A program made the position numbers and the translations under genes. From Treponema sp. (GTDB taxonomy: Bacteria > Spirochaetota > Spirochaetia > Treponematales > Breznakiellaceae), in NCBI GenBank assembly GCA_031273325.1, contig JAISSB010000048.1, forward strand, positions 1 to 49,716: a stretch of DNA of 49,716 nucleotides, written 5' to 3'. The notes beneath the pieces were generated by a model. That model was not told the DNA's origin, ran no database searches, and was given only the letters and a program-made list of their open reading frames with translations. This document shows, piece by piece, positions 1 to 7,915 of this stretch (within the stretch, counting starts at the first letter, position 1; each line of letters opens with the position of its first letter).

Positions 1-633
1 TATACCGAGCAAGAACTGATCGATAAAATCTTGCAGATCGGGGCAGGGTTGACCCGTTCCGACGTCGTCAGTGTGCTGGAAGCGATAAAACAGGTAATAG
101 CCGATATCCTCGCCGATGGGGGTACAGTGCATTGTGATCTGTTTAACATCTCCTTCAGTATTCAGGGGGTATTCCACTCACCCGATGAAACGTTTGATCC
201 TGCCAAGCACAAGATCAAGATCAACTTCCACATCGGTTCCGGCCTTAGAAAGGCTGTCTCTGACGTCAAAGTTAAGAAAGTAGCTGCCGTATTAAGCGGC
301 ACGATCATCACTAGCGTCACAGACATCAAAACCGGCAGTGTGAACGGCACATTGACCCCCGGTCGTGACCTCAAAATAGCCGGAGTGAAAATCAAGATAG
401 TGGGGGACAACCCCGACGTTGGGCTGTACTTTGTTCCCGCAAGCGGAACTCCCGTGAAAGCCGACCCCAGCGACTTTGTAATCAACAACCCCAGTGAATT
501 GATCGTTTTAATTCCCGCCTTGACCCCCGGCGTATGGCACGTACGCATCGTTACCCAATATTCCAGCAGCAAAATCATCAAGACCCCCCGCACTGTCACC
601 TTCGATAAAGAGCTCACCGTTACTGCACCTTAA
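1..633 (+). CDS. HU-like DNA-binding domain / DUF4469 protein (5' partial)
   Basis: The frame is open to base 1 (reading YTEQELIDKI before the ORF-track start), so the listed TTG start is an artefact of the window edge and the N-terminus lies outside. The first ~90 visible residues resemble the HU/IHF-fold domain of the HU-like/DUF4469 family (pattern LTRSDVVSVLEAI, then FNISFSIQGVF and a GSGLRKAV segment). The rest, from about GTLTPGRDLKIAG, is a beta-rich DUF4469-type domain (PGVWHVRIVTQYS). The family occurs in Bacteroidetes and spirochaetes. DNA binding is inferred from the fold and no partner is evident. A VLSGTI motif between the domains recurs in the next gene, suggesting shared Ig-like modules. 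The stop codon is followed directly by the repeat-filled spacer. Confidence 0.75.
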   Translation, partial: YTEQELIDKILQIGAGLTRSDVVSVLEAIKQVIADILADGGTVHCDLFNISFSIQGVFHSPDETFDPAKHKIKINFHIGSGLRKAVSDVKVKKVAAVLSGTIITSVTDIKTGSVNGTLTPGRDLKIAGVKIKIVGDNPDVGLYFVPASGTPVKADPSDFVINNPSELIVLIPALTPGVWHVRIVTQYSSSKIIKTPRTVTFDKELTVTAP

Positions 634-654
634 CCCAAATCATTGATCCCTCGT

Positions 655-960
655 AAGGGTTACCGCTCCTTAGGCGGGAGATCATCTCTCACCTATAGGG
701 AAGATCGTCTCTCACCTACGCGGGAGATCGTCTCTCACCTATAAGGGACAGACCTCTGAACTAAACGGGGACAGACCCCAAACTAAACGGGGACAGACCT
801 CGAACTAAAACGGGGACAGACCCCAGACTAAATGGGCAGACCTCAAGCTAAAACAGGAACAGACCTCTAAGCTAAACGGGGACAGACCTCAAGCTAAAAC
901 GGGCAGACCTCTGAGCTAAACAGGGACAGACCCCAAGCAAACAGGGACAGACCCAGACCT
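655..960 (+). repeat. Tandem array of GGGACAGACC-type units
   Basis: This fills the spacer between the first two genes. It opens with three copies of a GGGAGATCGTCTCTCACCTA-like unit (about 655-744). Ten copies of a unit containing (G)GGACAGACC followed by an A-rich CTAAAC segment follow, with successive CAGACC cores 20-23 bp apart (749, 772, 794, 817, 837, 860, 883, 904, 927, 948). The period is close to but not exactly 21 bp, unlike the strict arrays later in the window. The same core recurs singly near 2.5-2.7 kb, 42.4-42.7 kb and 47.8 kb, and in reverse in the 21.97 kb array. No gene is visible here. Confidence 0.9.
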
Positions 961-972
961 CCTGCAACAACC

Positions 973-1001
973 TTAACATGCATAGAGAACTGTGTTACAC
1001 T
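973..1001 (+). promoter_or_regulatory. sigma70-like promoter, predicted leaderless
   Basis: TTAACA (973-978), a 17-bp spacer, then TACACT (996-1001). The ATG at 1009 comes only 7 nt later and no Shine-Dalgarno sequence precedes it, so transcription should start at or next to the start codon. Confidence 0.55.
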
Positions 1002-1008
1002 GCCCGTT

Positions 1009-2460
1009 ATGAAAACATTTGTTGATAAAGTCGCATTGAACAACGCAATCAGCACTGCTCAAGCAGATCATGATTCGGTTGTCAGTCAGGCTGTGAAAGA
1101 TGCATATCAAAGTGCTATCAATGCAGCGAGGGCTGTGCTAAACGATGCACAAGCAACCCAAACCGCTGCTGATTCGGCGTTGTCTGTCTTGAACACAGCA
1201 ACAGCGACCTTTACTGCTGCGAAGGAGTCTGGGTCAAAAACGATTATCACATTGAGCGGCACGATAACAGCTACATGTGGCGACAGCCTTGATGCGTTCG
1301 TCAACACGATAGTCGTATGCGCTGGAAATACCCCGCTGGGACAAAGATATCTGAGATCGGTCAATTCGAATACTACCGCGTGGTCTGTAGAAGTTCCGGC
1401 GGTAACCGAAGCGACAGAGCTGACCTTCAAAGTAACTATTCGCGACGGTAACAACTCGTACTACCAGGATATTGATGCTATTCCCGATCAACCAGTGATA
1501 CTCACGCCCACCGATAAGGTCATACCAGATATTAACCTCACTGCTGCCGTCACCTTCGTTACATTGAGCGGAACGTTAGACGCCAGTATTAACGATGAAA
1601 CTATCGACACCGTCGTGATAACTGCATCAACTGGTATATATGATATCGGTTCTATTGAATACAATTCAGTATCAACACCGAACTCAATGGAATGGGAATT
1701 ATCCGTTCCCTCCTCTCCTACGGATCGGACAGTAAGGTTTGAAATCATGTTGAATACTGGATCTGGCAAGCACTATAGGGCTAATGTAGCAACAGTAACC
1801 GTACCGGCGGGACAAAACAAGAACGACATTGCATTGACCGCACGAGGGTTGACCGTGAGCGGAACATTCGGGACAGTGAGCCTTGATGGAAATCCACCTT
1901 CAATGATATATCTGGATGCTTACTATGTTGATGGGCTTACGTATGCTGGAGGTTGGAGCTGGAGTTTTACTAATAACGGTGCATATACCGACAATCTTGC
2001 GTGGTCTCTACCTATTCTCACTTCCGGAAGTTCAATAACCCTCTCGTATACGGTACAGATCAGAGACGAAAATAGCAGAGGACCTACCTATGTACTCCCA
2101 ACTACAACAGACGTTTCTACGAGCAATGTTTCTGACATTCAGTTAGGAGATGCTATTAAGACAACCAAAACTGTAACTGGAACCATTGTCGGTCTCACCA
2201 CAGCTAAAATAAATATACTTTCCAGATCGATGAACAGGTTTAGTGACCTTGCACTCTCAGACATACTTGCTTATAGCCGGATGTCTGATGGTAATACGGT
2301 TAGCTTTAAAATTGATGAAGCGATTGACAGTTTCTATCTTCTCATAACCGATAGTAGTGAAATGGTCTATAGAATTAGTGATCTCATAGATATTTCAGGA
2401 CAGAACCGAAGTTTCAGTCTTAACTGGGCAACGATGACACCCGTTCAGACTAATTTTTAG
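1009..2460 (+). CDS. Repetitive Ig-like hypothetical protein (483 aa)
   Basis: I do not recognise a named family. The first ~75 residues are an Ala-rich helical segment with heptad-like spacing (AINAARAVLNDAQATQTAADSAL), resembling the FIVAR-type helical modules of surface proteins. At least four beta-rich units follow, each opening with a (V/L)SGT motif (ITLSGTITATCGD, FVTLSGTLDAS, LTVSGTFGTV, KTVTGTIVGL) and spaced about 80-110 residues apart, consistent with tandem Ig/CNA-B-like domains. There is no obvious signal peptide or lipobox, so export is uncertain. The start is supported by a promoter immediately upstream, not by a ribosome binding site. A hairpin terminator follows the stop. Function unknown. 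Confidence 0.7.
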   Translation: MKTFVDKVALNNAISTAQADHDSVVSQAVKDAYQSAINAARAVLNDAQATQTAADSALSVLNTATATFTAAKESGSKTIITLSGTITATCGDSLDAFVNTIVVCAGNTPLGQRYLRSVNSNTTAWSVEVPAVTEATELTFKVTIRDGNNSYYQDIDAIPDQPVILTPTDKVIPDINLTAAVTFVTLSGTLDASINDETIDTVVITASTGIYDIGSIEYNSVSTPNSMEWELSVPSSPTDRTVRFEIMLNTGSGKHYRANVATVTVPAGQNKNDIALTARGLTVSGTFGTVSLDGNPPSMIYLDAYYVDGLTYAGGWSWSFTNNGAYTDNLAWSLPILTSGSSITLSYTVQIRDENSRGPTYVLPTTTDVSTSNVSDIQLGDAIKTTKTVTGTIVGLTTAKINILSRSMNRFSDLALSDILAYSRMSDGNTVSFKIDEAIDSFYLLITDSSEMVYRISDLIDISGQNRSFSLNWATMTPVQTNF

Positions 2461-2465
2461 TATGA

Positions 2466-2495
2466 GCAAAGCCCGGAAAGCCGGGTTTTGCTTTC
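2466..2495 (+). terminator. Hairpin terminator after the Ig-like gene
   Basis: AGCAAAGCCCGG, a short AAAG loop and CCGGGTTTTGCTTTC form a stem of about ten pairs starting 5 nt after the stop codon. The short T-rich stretch makes it a plausible rho-independent terminator. Confidence 0.65.
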
Positions 2496-2499
2496 TCAA

Positions 2500-2720
2500 G
2501 GGGGACAGACCTCATGGGGACAGTCCCCTGAATCATTAATAAAGAGGCGCATAGATTTGCGCCTCTTCTTGTGTAAAGAGAGCATTAGGACAAACCCACT
2601 GGGGACAGACCACGAAATCAAGAATCTCTGTGCTATAGTGGCAATCATCTTGCGCAAGCACCATGTCCTTAGGAGGGCAAGCACCTTACCTACGGGGACA
2701 GACTTTAGGGGGACAGACCT
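2500..2720 (+). repeat. Dispersed GGGGACAGACC motifs with an internal hairpin
   Basis: The 2461-2762 spacer holds no gene. It carries GGGGACAGAC-type motifs at 2500-2513, 2601-2612, 2694-2703 and 2708-2721. It also has a 10-bp perfect hairpin, AAGAGGCGCA (2542-2551) with TGCGCCTCTT (2558-2567), which could terminate transcription from either side. Confidence 0.75.
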
Positions 2721-2762
2721 CGACCGCAAGACTCTCCATACTTATAGCACCGTCTTTCCGCG

Positions 2763-4619
2763 TTACGCCGGTTTAACCGGACTGTCAGGCGCTTCTTTCC
2801 TGCTTATACTCCAGTTCTGACCGGCGCTGTAATGGTCCCACATCCGGCTGTAACGGCCTCCGGCTTTCACGAGTGCGTTGTGGGTTCCCTCCTCGACGAG
2901 CCGCCCCTTGTCCAGCACGACGATCTTATCTGCACCGCGCACCGTTGACAGGCGGTGCGCGATAATCAGCACGGTCTTGTTCTTCATCAGTGTTTCAAAG
3001 GCTTTCTGTATGTTCCGCTCGTTCTCCGGATCAGCAAAGGCAGTCGCTTCGTCAAGTACGATAATCGGGGCATTCTTGAGTATCGCACGGGCAATGACGA
3101 GACGCTGCCGCTCACCGCCGGAAAGATGGACATTCTTCGTGCCGATCACCGTGTCGTAGCCATCGGGGAGTCTCATAATAAACTCGTGGCACTGTGCAGC
3201 TTGAGCCGCCTCGACCGCTGCCGCACGGCCTGCATGCCGATCCCCGATCAGGATATTGTCTGCCACCGTCTGTTTAAACAGGAATACGTCTTGAAAGACA
3301 AAACTCACAATCGACAGAAGGTATTCGCTTGACATATCCCGAATATCCACCCCGCCTATCCGGACTGCTCCGGCGCTCACCTCGTAAAAACGGGGGATAA
3401 GGTGGGCAAGCGTGGATTTACCGCTCCCCGACGGTCCTACAAGGGCGGTAATTGCTCCTTGCCGGGCGCTGAAACTTACGTCCTGCACCGCAGCAATTTC
3501 TTTTTGATCGTGATACGTGAAACTCACCCGGTCGAAACACACCGAGTATTCGCTCACCGTCTGCGGTGCGGCGGTTTCAAGAAGCGGCGGTGTGTTCAGT
3601 ACCGTGTCCATCCGCTCAATGCCGTTCAGGATCATCCTGCCGTTTTGAGCAACATACAGAAGCTTAATAAACGGTGTTGCAAGGGACAGAGAGAACACAA
3701 GGTAAAAACACGAGGCAAGGGCAAAGGTGCCGTAATCGCTCACGCCGCCGGAAAGGACGATGATGACCGGAATAAGAAAGAGATACACATGGTTGATGAT
3801 AAGGAGGAACACTTCCATATAAGTTTCAAATTCCATCGTGTAATTAAGGCAGAATGTCCCGTATGTTTTGATTGTCTGGTGAAATCTGCGGAAGCTGTAG
3901 ATCGTTTGATTGAAAGCTTTGATAACCGGAATCCCCCGCACATATTCCACCGCAGCGTTGTTCATTTCCTCAAGGGAATCCTGATACTTGTTCAAGAATG
4001 TCTGGGCGTTTTTAGCTCCGAAGGCGGTCATTTGAAGGAGATAACTCAGAATAATAGGGATAAAGCTTGCAAGTCCCAACCGCCAATCAAAGAGAAACAG
4101 TACGGCAAGGGTGCATACCGGCATAGCGATTGAACCGACAAGGTCGGGGAGTTGGTGAGCGATGAAGCCTTCTAATTTCTCGATGTTATCGTCTACTATC
4201 TTCCGCAATTTTCCGGTGGAGTTTTCACTGTGGAAGCCCAGCGGCAAGGCGGCAACATGGCGGGTAAAGTCAAGCTTGAGCTGATAGATCGTGGTAAACG
4301 CTGCTATATGAGAACACATAAGAGCCACAAAGTTCAGCAGAATTGCTGTTGCTGCTCCCCCGCAGGCAAGCCATCCAAGCTTCGTCATAAACACTGGGTC
4401 AAGTCCGCTCAGGTCGGCACTGTGCGTGACCAATTCCCGGATAAGGGAGTATATAGCAATAAAAGGGCTGAACGAGATCGCTACACTGAACACAGACAGT
4501 GTGCAGGATGTGATCACGAGCAGCTTCTTCCGCAACGCAAGCTCCCAGAGCCGTGCCATACCGGTTTTACGAGGTTTATTTCCGGACGTGCCGACGTCCG
4601 GTGCGGTTATTGTATTCAT
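2763..4619 (-). CDS. ABC transporter, fused permease/ATPase (IrtB/YbtQ-like)
   Basis: Half-size ABC protein of 618 residues: an N-terminal six-helix exporter-type membrane domain (about residues 30-330) and a C-terminal ATPase with Walker A GPSGSGKST (~395-403), signature LSGGERQR (~499), Walker B IIVLDEA and an H-loop (IIAHRLST). The D-loop region reads DEATAFADPENE, which I associate with the IrtAB/YbtPQ group; those take up siderophores despite an exporter fold. The start is ATG 4619 (MNTITAPDV), preceded by AAAGGAGG and overlapping the TAA of the methyltransferase gene by one base, implying translational coupling; the longer ORF-track start is not needed. It is the last gene of the flavodoxin-ZinT operon. 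The usual heterodimer partner is absent here, so it may be a homodimer or pair with a distant gene. Substrate unproven. Confidence 0.85.
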   Translation of the reverse strand: MNTITAPDVGTSGNKPRKTGMARLWELALRKKLLVITSCTLSVFSVAISFSPFIAIYSLIRELVTHSADLSGLDPVFMTKLGWLACGGAATAILLNFVALMCSHIAAFTTIYQLKLDFTRHVAALPLGFHSENSTGKLRKIVDDNIEKLEGFIAHQLPDLVGSIAMPVCTLAVLFLFDWRLGLASFIPIILSYLLQMTAFGAKNAQTFLNKYQDSLEEMNNAAVEYVRGIPVIKAFNQTIYSFRRFHQTIKTYGTFCLNYTMEFETYMEVFLLIINHVYLFLIPVIIVLSGGVSDYGTFALASCFYLVFSLSLATPFIKLLYVAQNGRMILNGIERMDTVLNTPPLLETAAPQTVSEYSVCFDRVSFTYHDQKEIAAVQDVSFSARQGAITALVGPSGSGKSTLAHLIPRFYEVSAGAVRIGGVDIRDMSSEYLLSIVSFVFQDVFLFKQTVADNILIGDRHAGRAAAVEAAQAAQCHEFIMRLPDGYDTVIGTKNVHLSGGERQRLVIARAILKNAPIIVLDEATAFADPENERNIQKAFETLMKNKTVLIIAHRLSTVRGADKIVVLDKGRLVEEGTHNALVKAGGRYSRMWDHYSAGQNWSISRKEAPDSPVKPA

Positions 4620-5248
4620 TATGCCTCCTTTTGTGCGCGGGCGCTTACGCATATTCCGTTTTTGCCTTTAACCTGAATGACGATACCGGTGAAACCGGTG
4701 TCTGTGAGAATTCGGTGGAAGTCCCGCGCCGTATAAGTTTTTAAGTCGAGCGCCCGTATCCAGAATTGATAGGGTTGCTTTCCCTTTTCAGGGATATTTA
4801 TTTCGTTACAAATAAAAAAAAGCCCGTCCGGTTTTAATACGCGCCGGACTTCCCGGACATCGTGAGCAAAATCAGGCCAGAAATAGACAGTCTCAAAAGC
4901 AGTAACCAGATCAAACGTGCCGTCTTGCCATGGGTTGCGCGACACAGTCCCCAGCCTGATGTCAGCCCTTCCGGTAAGAACGGCTTTCCGGTTAAGGCTT
5001 TTGCTTTTTTCCACACTCGCCTTTGCGTAATCGAGTCCGCAGACCGTCCCGGTGTAGGCTCTCTTCAGCATACGGCTGATGTTTTTTCCCCCGCCGCACC
5101 CGATATCCAAAATGCTGTCCCCCGGTTTTATTTCAAGTTGTTTGAGTCCCCACTTCGATAAGGCGCTATGCCCGATATTCATAGAAGTAAGCATGAGCCA
5201 CCCGCCTAATCCTTCAGGTTTGCGTAAATTGGAAAGAAAATTATTCAT
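4619..5248 (-). CDS. Class I SAM-dependent methyltransferase
   Basis: 209-residue methyltransferase with a Rossmann SAM-binding core: motif I ILDIGCGGG (~46-54), an acidic position after CGLDYA, and FDLVTAFETVYFWPD ahead of the conserved REVRRVLKPDG element. This places it in the Methyltransf_11/25 (UbiE-like) group. The substrate cannot be read from sequence. Such enzymes often sit beside IrtB-like ABC genes, and here the stop codon overlaps the ABC start by one base, so the two products are probably made together. A GGAGG-type site precedes the ATG. It lies third to last in the minus-strand operon, about 95 bp after the ZinT-like gene. Confidence 0.85.
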   Translation of the reverse strand: MNNFLSNLRKPEGLGGWLMLTSMNIGHSALSKWGLKQLEIKPGDSILDIGCGGGKNISRMLKRAYTGTVCGLDYAKASVEKSKSLNRKAVLTGRADIRLGTVSRNPWQDGTFDLVTAFETVYFWPDFAHDVREVRRVLKPDGLFFICNEINIPEKGKQPYQFWIRALDLKTYTARDFHRILTDTGFTGIVIQVKGKNGICVSARAQKEA

Positions 5249-5343
5249 CCGTCAGCCTCCAGTTAAAATGGATTGTTTTTTTATTAAGGCACCAATGTTC
5301 CGCCAAAGACAACGGAGGGTGTTGAAATATTCTACGAACTTTT

Positions 5344-5967
5344 TTACGGCAGCATTAAATCCCATGGTAATTCCCGAATTACTTCCTTTAATGATGCCGC
5401 AAGCTGAGCAATAGTTGTGCCTTTTAGCATTACTGTTGCCATCCATGATGGATTCGCTTCAAGAGCGTCAAAGCCGTCAGCCCCGTAGCGGAAATGGAAA
5501 TGTTCCGCCGTATTGCCGGTGCTGTCCCGTTCAGGAAGATAGGCAGCCAAATATTTATACCGGCCGCTTTGATTCCCTTCAAACCTGTGCCATCCCTCGG
5601 ACTCGCCTTTGTAGGTATACGTTATGTGGGTAGCCGTACCTTGCAAGTCAGTTTCGGTATACACGGTGAAGGTATCGCCTTCAATCTTGCAGGATTTGAA
5701 ATCTGTCCGCAGCATAGGAGCAAACACCTGCTTTAATCCGTCAGCCGTGATTGTTTTGGAATGGACATATTGAATATATGCCGCACCCTCCACAAAAGTT
5801 TTGTTTAACCCCGGATCGTCCAATACATTGGTCATAGCGTTCCACGTTCCGGCCCATTGAGCCAGTTCGGTTTTCCCGCCGCTTCTGTTGCTGACACACC
5901 CGGTAAGCGCCGTTGCGAATATCAGCCCTGTACTGAATATCGCCGTTAAAAATCTCTTCCTCTTCAT
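5344..5967 (-). CDS. ZinT/YodA-family metal-binding lipoprotein
   Basis: 207-residue lipoprotein. A signal peptide ends at lipobox LTGC (Cys24). The remainder matches the ZinT (YodA) domain: QWAGTWNAM near the N-terminus, GSMxTDF-like central strands and the hallmark AEHFHFRYG (residues 154-162), whose histidines are zinc ligands in the family. The ATG at 5967 is chosen because an AGGAGGATAT site precedes it and it begins the signal peptide; the longer ORF-track start is rejected. ZinT proteins scavenge Zn(II), sometimes Cd(II), in the periplasm under zinc limitation and can pass it to ZnuABC. Its presence is the main argument that this operon handles metal starvation. No ZnuABC-like importer is in the window. 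Confidence 0.88.
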   Translation of the reverse strand: MKRKRFLTAIFSTGLIFATALTGCVSNRSGGKTELAQWAGTWNAMTNVLDDPGLNKTFVEGAAYIQYVHSKTITADGLKQVFAPMLRTDFKSCKIEGDTFTVYTETDLQGTATHITYTYKGESEGWHRFEGNQSGRYKYLAAYLPERDSTGNTAEHFHFRYGADGFDALEANPSWMATVMLKGTTIAQLAASLKEVIRELPWDLMLP

Positions 5968-5999
5968 AATATCCTCCTGTAAGTAAAAATTATTCCCTG

Positions 6000-6548
6000 T
6001 TATATATGGATTACTCTTTTTAAAAGAGTTCGCATACATTCCCGGCACAAGTCATACTGTCTGAAACATTGTTTCGCCTTCTTCACATCGTTGTATACCT
6101 TCCATACACCGCAAAGTTTGTAGTTGTATCCCTTGTACTTAATAAAATCGCGCACATCGTCCAGCGGATAACCCAGAAAAAGCCCAACCTCGTGCGGAAA
6201 CTGTCCGCTTCCAAACCGTGCTTTCAGATGAGCGAGAAAACTCGGCAACGAATATCGGATGGGATAGCCCATTTCGATGAGTGCCGAGCGGATTGGATTG
6301 TTCAAAACAGTTTCTTCAAGCAACGCAGTATTGAAAACAAGCAAGAGCGCTCTCCCGTTATGCTCCCGAATTACCAACGAAGCTATATACGACGGTAGTA
6401 AGCAGAGCAGCAAAGAGCGATCGTGCATGTTAAACAGACAGGCGGGCTTACAGCCCAACAAAACTGGACTGCAATACCGTATGAGCGCCTCTTCAGCTTC
6501 GCCTGTACTACTACGGTTTTTAACGTGCAAGCCGTTTACCCAAGTCAT
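6000..6548 (-). CDS. DUF3793 family protein
   Basis: Matches the DUF3793 pattern: ALIRYCSPVLLGCKPACLF at the start, FPHEVGLFLGYPLDDVRDFI in the middle, then CGVWKVYNDVKKAKQCFRQYDLC near the end, with several conserved cysteines. The biochemical role is unknown to me. The family is frequently found next to flavodoxins, as here, and may serve redox or metal homeostasis. The start is uncertain: ATG 6548 is used, but a TTG at 6530 would also keep the whole conserved domain. Either way the gene overlaps the flavodoxin 3' end by 11-29 bp, indicating co-translation. The ORF-track start at 6608 adds residues not typical of the family. Confidence 0.75.
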   Translation of the reverse strand: MTWVNGLHVKNRSSTGEAEEALIRYCSPVLLGCKPACLFNMHDRSLLLCLLPSYIASLVIREHNGRALLLVFNTALLEETVLNNPIRSALIEMGYPIRYSLPSFLAHLKARFGSGQFPHEVGLFLGYPLDDVRDFIKYKGYNYKLCGVWKVYNDVKKAKQCFRQYDLCRECMRTLLKRVIHI

Positions 6549-6948
6549 AGCATTGTGTAAGCGCATCGTCATTCGGTTCAAGTTGGGCAATAAGTCCTTC
6601 ACCGTCAACGGTTGCGTCCAAACCCTTCATGCGCTCTACCCAATCCCGCATCCACTGCCCGTCGCCCCAATCGTAAGACCCAAAGAGTCCCAAAGGCTTG
6701 CCTCCCACTTCTGCCTTGGAAAGCCCGTTTATAAACGGTTCCATCTCGCTTTCTTCCAATATCTCGGCACCCATAGCCGGACAACCGAAAGCCAACGCAT
6801 CCGCCGCTTTTACCGTGTCAGCCGTTACTTCTCCGACTGATTTAAGGGTCACGTCCGCTCCGCCTTCACTGGCGCCTTTGGCAACCCTCTCTGCCATAAT
6901 CTTGGTGTTTCCTGAACCGCTCCAGTAGACAATCAATACCTTCTTCAT
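6520..6948 (-). CDS. Flavodoxin (short chain)
   Basis: 142 residues, the typical length of a short-chain flavodoxin. The FMN phosphate loop is YWSGSGNT (8-15), followed by AFGCPAMGAE (the 60s loop) and GLFGSYDWGDGQWM (the 90s loop), both contacting the isoalloxazine ring. Flavodoxins carry electrons in the cytoplasm and commonly replace ferredoxin when iron is scarce. An AGGAGAAG site precedes the ATG. It is the first gene of the flavodoxin - DUF3793 - ZinT - methyltransferase - ABC operon and lies just downstream of a strong promoter whose start region is covered by a palindrome. Confidence 0.93.
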   Translation of the reverse strand: MKKVLIVYWSGSGNTKIMAERVAKGASEGGADVTLKSVGEVTADTVKAADALAFGCPAMGAEILEESEMEPFINGLSKAEVGGKPLGLFGSYDWGDGQWMRDWVERMKGLDATVDGEGLIAQLEPNDDALTQCYDLGKRLAR

Positions 6949-6970
6949 GTATTCTTCTCCTGCAATATTA

Positions 6971-6988
6971 TGTTAGAAAATACTAACA
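6971..6988 (-). promoter_or_regulatory. Operator-like palindrome O1 at the flavodoxin promoter
   Basis: TGTTAG-AAAATA-CTAACA, a perfect 6-bp inverted repeat, lies between the -10 element (6994-6999) and the flavodoxin start and covers the expected transcription start. This is a classic repressor position. The TTAG/CTAA half-sites resemble those bound by DtxR-type metalloregulators; that assignment is inference. Confidence 0.6.
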
Positions 6989-6993
6989 GATAA

Positions 6994-7023
6994 ATCATAA
7001 ACGGGAAGCAACGGGTATGTCAA
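6994..7023 (-). promoter_or_regulatory. sigma70 promoter of the flavodoxin operon
   Basis: On the minus strand, a perfect TTGACA (7018-7023), an 18-bp spacer and TATGAT (6994-6999). It is the only strong promoter seen for the five-gene operon. Confidence 0.75.
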
Positions 7024-7030
7024 GTGTTCT

Positions 7031-7048
7031 TGTTAGAATAGAGTAACT
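7031..7048 (-). promoter_or_regulatory. Second operator-like site O2
   Basis: TGTTAGAATAGAGTAACT matches O1 at 14 of 18 positions (an imperfect palindrome, GTTA...TAAC). It sits just upstream of the -35 box, with its centre exactly 60 bp from that of O1. Two same-face sites flanking a promoter suggest cooperative or looping repression. Confidence 0.5.
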
Positions 7049-7064
7049 TAAATATTCACTATCC

Positions 7065-7826
7065 ACAGTCGACGGTTGCCCTTTTATGCATCATAAGAGA
7101 GGCTAACTACTGTAGAGCAACGGTATGGGCATAAGGTGTTGGTATTACATCTTTTCTGGAGCATAACGTTTTGGTATACGCGGTTTTTTCTTTTATGAGT
7201 TATTATTGGATGGACACATTATTACTTTTTTATTAATATATTTTAGATATAATTCTTCTCATGATTTTATATTTTTTGCTTTTTGTTCCTTTGTAATATT
7301 CCTATTTTGTATGACAATATAATAATCAATAAAATCATTCAAAAATTCTATAACATGACATGATATCAATACAGTCAGTTTTTTACTTTTATAATACTGT
7401 AATAAATTTTTTATCTTGATATTTGAAATAATATCAAGACCATCATTCAGCTCGTCCCAGATTATGGTATTAATTCCACCTATCAGACTAATAATTATCT
7501 GTATCTTTTTTTTCATGCCCGTAGAACAATCGCAAAAATTTTTCTTTAAATAATCCGTAACCTCAAAATAATGAGAAAATAATTACTATACTGCCAATTG
7601 TCACAGCAAAGGAAAGTTTTATAATACAAATATCCGTTTGAGTAGTATTCTTAACTAAAATCGTGACAAATTCATATATAGTAACACACTATCGTATTTT
7701 ATACAATTGGTCAATACTGTTTTTGTTTTATGGGAATTACACATCATGATGATGCTGCGGTATTACTCAGAAGAGTCTTGTAAAAACAAAAAATATGTGC
7801 TCGAATGCGAGTGAACCGTCGACTGT
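7065..7826. repeat. 13-bp inverted repeat bracketing an AT-rich segment
   Basis: ACAGTCGACGGTT (7065-7077) and its exact reverse complement AACCGTCGACTGT (7814-7826) enclose about 760 bp of very AT-rich DNA containing only a broken ABC ATPase. The arms are GC-rich against this background. They could be ends of a decayed mobile element, but no transposase or target duplication is seen. The parts outside the fragment (7078-7258 and 7583-7813) show nothing else I can identify. Confidence 0.6.
7259..7582 (-). pseudogene. ABC transporter ATPase, 3' fragment
   Basis: The track gives an 85-residue ORF from 7516, but the frame stays open upstream to a stop at 7583-7585 and reads YFEVTDYLKKNFCDCSTGMKK across the listed start. 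This is the C-loop (CSTGMKKK), then Walker B (TIIWDELNDGLD, with Glu-Leu-Asn in place of Glu-Pro) and an H-loop-like SCHV. The N-terminal ~130 residues with Walker A are missing, so it cannot bind ATP normally. It resembles ATPases of peptide/bacteriocin or ABC-2 type exporters (DEPxNGLD class). Base composition is far more AT-rich than the core genes. Probably a remnant of an imported element. Confidence 0.7.
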
Positions 7827-7867
7827 AACTATTTTCTACTAAATCCGGTTTTTTGCATTTGTTTTGA

Positions 7868-7888
7868 ATAGGGTAGAAGCTACCCTAT
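7868..7888. terminator. Perfect hairpin downstream of the ANT(6) gene
   Basis: ATAGGGTAG-AAG-CTACCCTAT, a 9-bp perfect stem with a 3-nt loop, lies 28 bp beyond the stop of the adenylyltransferase gene. T-rich sequence lies on the plus-strand side only, so terminator function on the minus strand is uncertain. Confidence 0.4.
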
Positions 7889-7915
7889 CTTTATAGATTG
7901 TACTGTTATTGTTTT

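Noticed and set aside
162-617. 151-aa ORF antisense to the DUF4469 gene
   Set aside because: A shadow of the real plus-strand gene, with no start signal or family match.
2488-2820. 110-aa plus-strand ORF after the Ig-like gene
   Set aside because: It runs through hairpins and GGGGACAGACC motifs into the 3' end of the ABC gene; it looks non-coding.
3402-4133. 243-aa plus-strand ORF
   Set aside because: It lies wholly within the ABC transporter gene on the opposite strand and resembles no family.
7259-7516. Intact small ABC protein of 85 aa
   Set aside because: The frame continues upstream with ABC signature residues and lacks Walker A, so it is a gene fragment.
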